A program made the position numbers and the translations under genes. Under the pieces are notes generated by a model that was given only the letters and a program-made list of their open reading frames with translations, had not been told where the DNA came from and did no database searches. A stretch of 7,527 nucleotides of DNA, taken from positions 1 to 7,527 of the forward strand of contig DAIDJC010000166.1 of assembly GCA_027451565.1 (NCBI GenBank), read 5' to 3'. This DNA comes from Limisphaerales bacterium. Lineage in GTDB: Bacteria > Verrucomicrobiota > Verrucomicrobiia > Limisphaerales > UBA11358. Below are positions 5,301 through 7,527 of the stretch, piece after piece (position 1 is the stretch's first letter; every line of letters begins with the position of its first letter).

Positions 5301-5801
5301 CGGGCAAATCCCCTTGCGCCAACAGCCTTGGTTCGATGTGGTGAATTAAAATTTATAGCTCAAGTCAACTTGAAGTAGCTGGCACTTGTCAACCGGATTG
5401 ACTGGAGGCATATCCTGGTCGCTGGTGGCAGCGCCGGCTTTATTGCAGATCCGGCTGGCATACCCATAGAAAAATACACCGACCAAATTTTGCTCAAACG
5501 CATAAGCCAAAGCAATATAAGCGCAATACAAGTTGACTGTGAATTCAAAAAAGCCGGAGCCATTCAGGTTTCGCAGGGCCTGATCCCATCTTTCGCCGTG
5601 CTTGGTGGCAATCCGTAACAGGTATGGACATGGATACCTGCTTTGGCTCTGGAATTGATGGTGATGAGATATATTTCACCAGCGCTCCATGTCACCATGC
5701 AAAGGTCGTTTGGCCAGGCAAAAATCCATTGGCAGGCGGAAGTTGCCAACCCGGTTCAATTCCATTTCTTTAAACTGGGGCAACACACTATCCTTGGAGG
5801 C
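5301..5801. other. Divergent intergenic region between barrel and O-antigen ligase genes
   Basis: These 500 bp separate the - strand export genes from the + strand ligase gene and should hold the promoters for both directions. Besides the barrel remnant, a 14-bp palindrome TCAAGTCAACTTGA lies at 5360-5373, about 60 bp ahead of the farthest possible barrel start. An AT-rich block (AATTAAAATTTATA, 5344-5357) follows it in the - direction. Neither gives a confident -35/-10 pair. No small RNA or terminator was recognised. Confidence 0.4.
5346..5675 (-). pseudogene. Probable decayed 3' end of a second beta-barrel gene
   Basis: The - strand frame is open from the stop at 5676-5678 down to TAA at 5346-5348. 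Its last part reads IALAYAFEQNLVGVFFYGYA, a loop, then CQLLQVDLSYKF and stop. The arrangement strand - Asn-Leu turn - strand ending in Tyr-x-Tyr - polar loop - strand with final LSYKF is what the last hairpin of BBP2-type outer-membrane barrels looks like, including the terminal phenylalanine. The upstream part (with HHHQFQSQSRYPCPYL) shows no barrel pattern, and there is no signal peptide or credible start codon. I read it as the remnant of a barrel gene tandem to the intact one downstream. The alternative is chance: the piece is short and no alignment could be run. Confidence 0.35.
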
Positions 5802-7238
5802 ATGAAGCAATCTTCATCCGGGCCGGGATCAACGTCACCCTTCCCCATGGGTTGGCCCCTGTCTTTCGGGCTGTTTTTGGGATTGTGCCTCTGGAAATTT
5901 GGAAACCCGGTGATTCTGGATTCCAAAATTTCGGACCCGGCCACATGGCGGGATTTTTTAACCGAGGCCTGGCCGCCCCGCTGGGCGGGCCTGATGCTTG
6001 CTCCACTGACATTGGCCTGGCTGTTGACAAACCGGTTTGGAAAGGCGGATTGGAAAAAGTTGGAATGGTGGGTCCTGGCCCCGCTTTTTTGGCTTTTTTG
6101 GAATGGTGTGGCATCCATCCAGACCGACGACACGGCGCTGACGCTGGCCACACTTGTTCAATTCACTGGCTGCATGGTGTTTTTCTTCATTGGCTGGCTT
6201 GGGCTCAAACCGGACGGCCCGGCGCGATGGATGCTGGCGCTTTTATTGCCGTCTTTTCTCTACTGCCTTATTCAAGCCTTCCTCCAGCACCAATATATAT
6301 TCCCGCAAAGCCATCTCATGCTGGTGGAAGGTGAAAAAACCGGCTGGACCAATTTTCCTGCCGCGTTGATGGAAGAGCTGCGCAGCGACCAAATCGTGAT
6401 TTCAACCAATGGAGTGCAGAAGGCCAATCCGGTGTTTTTGGCCAAGTTTGCGGAAGGAAGGGTGAATGGCACGATGGTTTATCCCAATGCCCTGGCGGGT
6501 TTGATTTTGCTATTGTTCCCGGGTGCATGGGTGTTGACAGCCCAATTTGCCGCGAGACTGCGTCCGGCCGTCCGGTGGGCGTGCATGGGCACGTTCCTTT
6601 TTCTGGCTGGAACATCTTTTTATTGGACAGGATCCAAATCAGGCTGGCTGATCGCCTTGGGGGTGGGCGGTCTGGCCCTGTGGCGCATCAAGTGGCCGCG
6701 ACGTCTAAAAAAAGGCATCCTAGCCATCGTTCTTGTCGCGGGCCTCGGATGTTTTGCCCTCCGTTTTCACCACTATTTTTCGCATGGCGCAACGAGCGTG
6801 ACAGCTCGATTGGATTACTGGCATGCGGCAGTCCAGATTAGCATGGACCACCCATGGGTTGGCTCAGGTCCTGGCACCTTTCAACATCCCTATGCGCTCC
6901 TAAAGGCACCTTCATCGGAAATGGCCCGCCTGACACACAATGATTATCTCGAACAGTTCTCGGATTCCGGCGTGCCAGCGGGACTGGCTTACCTCGGATG
7001 GGTGGCTTGGGCCTTGCTCCGGTGTGGAAATAGGGTTTGGACACAAGGCTCTGTATTTGAATTTGGACTGTTTCTGGGCGTGCTGGCCTGGTTCACCCAA
7101 GGATTTTGCGAATTCAGCCTGTATATTCCCGCACTGGCTTGGCTGGCCTTTGCCTTGTTGGGAAGCCTGATGAACCTGCGCTCAAGGCCGGATACCATTC
7201 GACATTCCAACCCCGCACCGGTACCCTGTAAACCATGA
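5802..7238 (+). CDS. O-antigen ligase / polymerase family membrane protein (Wzy_C)
   Basis: From the ATG at 5802 the product has 478 residues and some ten to twelve membrane segments. The Wzy_C (PF04932-type) region is clear: GRVNGTMVYPNALAG (219-233), WTGSKSGWLIAL (275-286), ARLDYWHAAVQISMDHPWVG then SGPGTF (335-360), and HNDYLEQFSDSGVPAG (379-394). The last two belong to the large periplasmic loop, whose conserved Arg and His residues are needed for transfer of undecaprenyl-linked polymer. Enzymes of this family either ligate O-antigen to lipid A-core or polymerise repeat units at the periplasmic face of the inner membrane; sequence alone does not say which. The frame extends upstream to a TTG at 5643, but the extra 53 residues look non-genuine. 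At 5802 the GGAGG lies only 1 base before ATG, so the start remains somewhat uncertain (5847 is another option). It is divergent from the export genes and overlaps aroQ. Confidence 0.88.
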   Translation: MKQSSSGPGSTSPFPMGWPLSFGLFLGLCLWKFGNPVILDSKISDPATWRDFLTEAWPPRWAGLMLAPLTLAWLLTNRFGKADWKKLEWWVLAPLFWLFWNGVASIQTDDTALTLATLVQFTGCMVFFFIGWLGLKPDGPARWMLALLLPSFLYCLIQAFLQHQYIFPQSHLMLVEGEKTGWTNFPAALMEELRSDQIVISTNGVQKANPVFLAKFAEGRVNGTMVYPNALAGLILLLFPGAWVLTAQFAARLRPAVRWACMGTFLFLAGTSFYWTGSKSGWLIALGVGGLALWRIKWPRRLKKGILAIVLVAGLGCFALRFHHYFSHGATSVTARLDYWHAAVQISMDHPWVGSGPGTFQHPYALLKAPSSEMARLTHNDYLEQFSDSGVPAGLAYLGWVAWALLRCGNRVWTQGSVFEFGLFLGVLAWFTQGFCEFSLYIPALAWLAFALLGSLMNLRSRPDTIRHSNPAPVPCKP

Positions 7239-7527
7239 AAGTGCTCTTCCTGAACGGACCCAACTTAAATCTTCTGGGCACCCGCGAGCCTCATTTATAT
7301 GGACACTCCAAATTGGCAGACATCGAGGCCAAAGTCCGGGCCAAGGCCAAGGAACTCCAAATCGAGGTGGACTTCAGGCAGTCCAACCTGGAGGGAGAGT
7401 TGGTTAACTGGATTCAGGAGGCAAAGCCTTTGTTTGATGCGATCGTGCTTAATGCGGCAGCTTACACTCACACCAGTATTGCCCTGCGCGATGCCATAAC
7501 CGCCGTGGCTATCCCCACCATAGAAAT
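7235..7527 (+). CDS. aroQ: 3-dehydroquinate dehydratase, type II (partial, 3' end outside window)
   Basis: The first 97 residues are visible. This enzyme dehydrates 3-dehydroquinate to 3-dehydroshikimate, the third step of the shikimate pathway, in the cytoplasm as a dodecamer. The signature LNGPNLNLLGTREPHLYG (residues 6-23) carries N10, R17 and the catalytic Y22. DFRQSNLEGELVNWIQEA (46-63) and IVLNAAAYTHTSIALRDAI (70-88) follow, the latter with N73 and the catalytic H79. The sequence runs off the window at IPTIE, where family members continue into the Ser/Arg substrate-binding part. Type II enzymes are about 145-150 residues, so roughly two thirds is present. The ATG (7235-7237) overlaps the ligase stop (TGA 7236-7238), implying co-transcription and coupled translation. 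In many bacteria aroQ precedes accB/accC, which cannot be checked here. Confidence 0.96.
   Translation, partial: MKVLFLNGPNLNLLGTREPHLYGHSKLADIEAKVRAKAKELQIEVDFRQSNLEGELVNWIQEAKPLFDAIVLNAAAYTHTSIALRDAITAVAIPTIE

Noticed and set aside
5344..5392. TTGACA/TTGACT and TATAAA-like hexamers ahead of the barrel gene
   Set aside because: No pair has a spacer near 17 bp: TTGACA is 29 bp and TTGACT about 5 bp from TATAAA. A promoter is likely in this gap but cannot be placed.
5643..5801. N-terminal extension of the O-antigen ligase to a TTG at 5643
   Set aside because: The extra 53 residues lack family resemblance and ribosome-site support, and overlap the opposite-strand barrel remnant; the start near 5802 fits the first membrane helix.

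Overview
The window looks like a chromosomal segment of a bacterium with moderately high GC, most likely from Verrucomicrobiota (Limisphaerales/Pedosphaera-like). That placement is an inference. It rests on the gene mix: an IS66 relic, RHS debris, a polysaccharide locus with an RfaH-like NusG paralogue and a BBP2-type barrel, aroQ downstream, and ATCCTGT-type 9-bp repeats. No rRNA or tRNA gene and no CRISPR array was seen.

Left part (1-1455) is an accessory, scarred region. It opens with the 3' end of a + strand gene whose product ends like an MIT_C (MITD1-type, phospholipase-D-like) domain. Immediately after it come the C-terminal remnant of an IS66 transposase and a recognisable IS66 right end at about 383. 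On the - strand follows an RHS-core gene fragment with an unrecognised cysteine-rich C-terminal tip. A very AT-rich small gene for a two-helix membrane protein sits 14 bp downstream of it, in the arrangement of an orphan RHS tip/immunity cassette.

The middle gap (1456-2266) has no convincing gene. It holds repeats: a long imperfect inverted repeat of 9-bp ATCCTGT units, a 12-bp inverted pair, and an 18-bp inverted repeat that bounds a 244-bp MITE-like segment. The outer edge of that segment coincides with the stop codon of the neighbouring gene.

Right part (2267-7238) is an exopolysaccharide/O-antigen type locus. Three - strand genes, in order of transcription, encode an outer-membrane beta-barrel, a short Wza-like polysaccharide export lipoprotein (Poly_export plus SLBB) and an RfaH-like antitermination factor. 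A 500-bp gap, which carries what looks like the decayed 3' end of a second barrel gene, separates them from a divergent + strand O-antigen ligase/polymerase (Wzy_C). The ligase should act on polymer at the periplasmic face of the inner membrane, while the export lipoprotein and barrel would serve passage through the outer membrane. The RfaH-like protein plausibly promotes transcription of such long operons.

The window ends in aroQ (type II 3-dehydroquinase), whose start codon overlaps the stop of the ligase gene as ATGA, so a shikimate-pathway gene is translationally linked to the polysaccharide gene.
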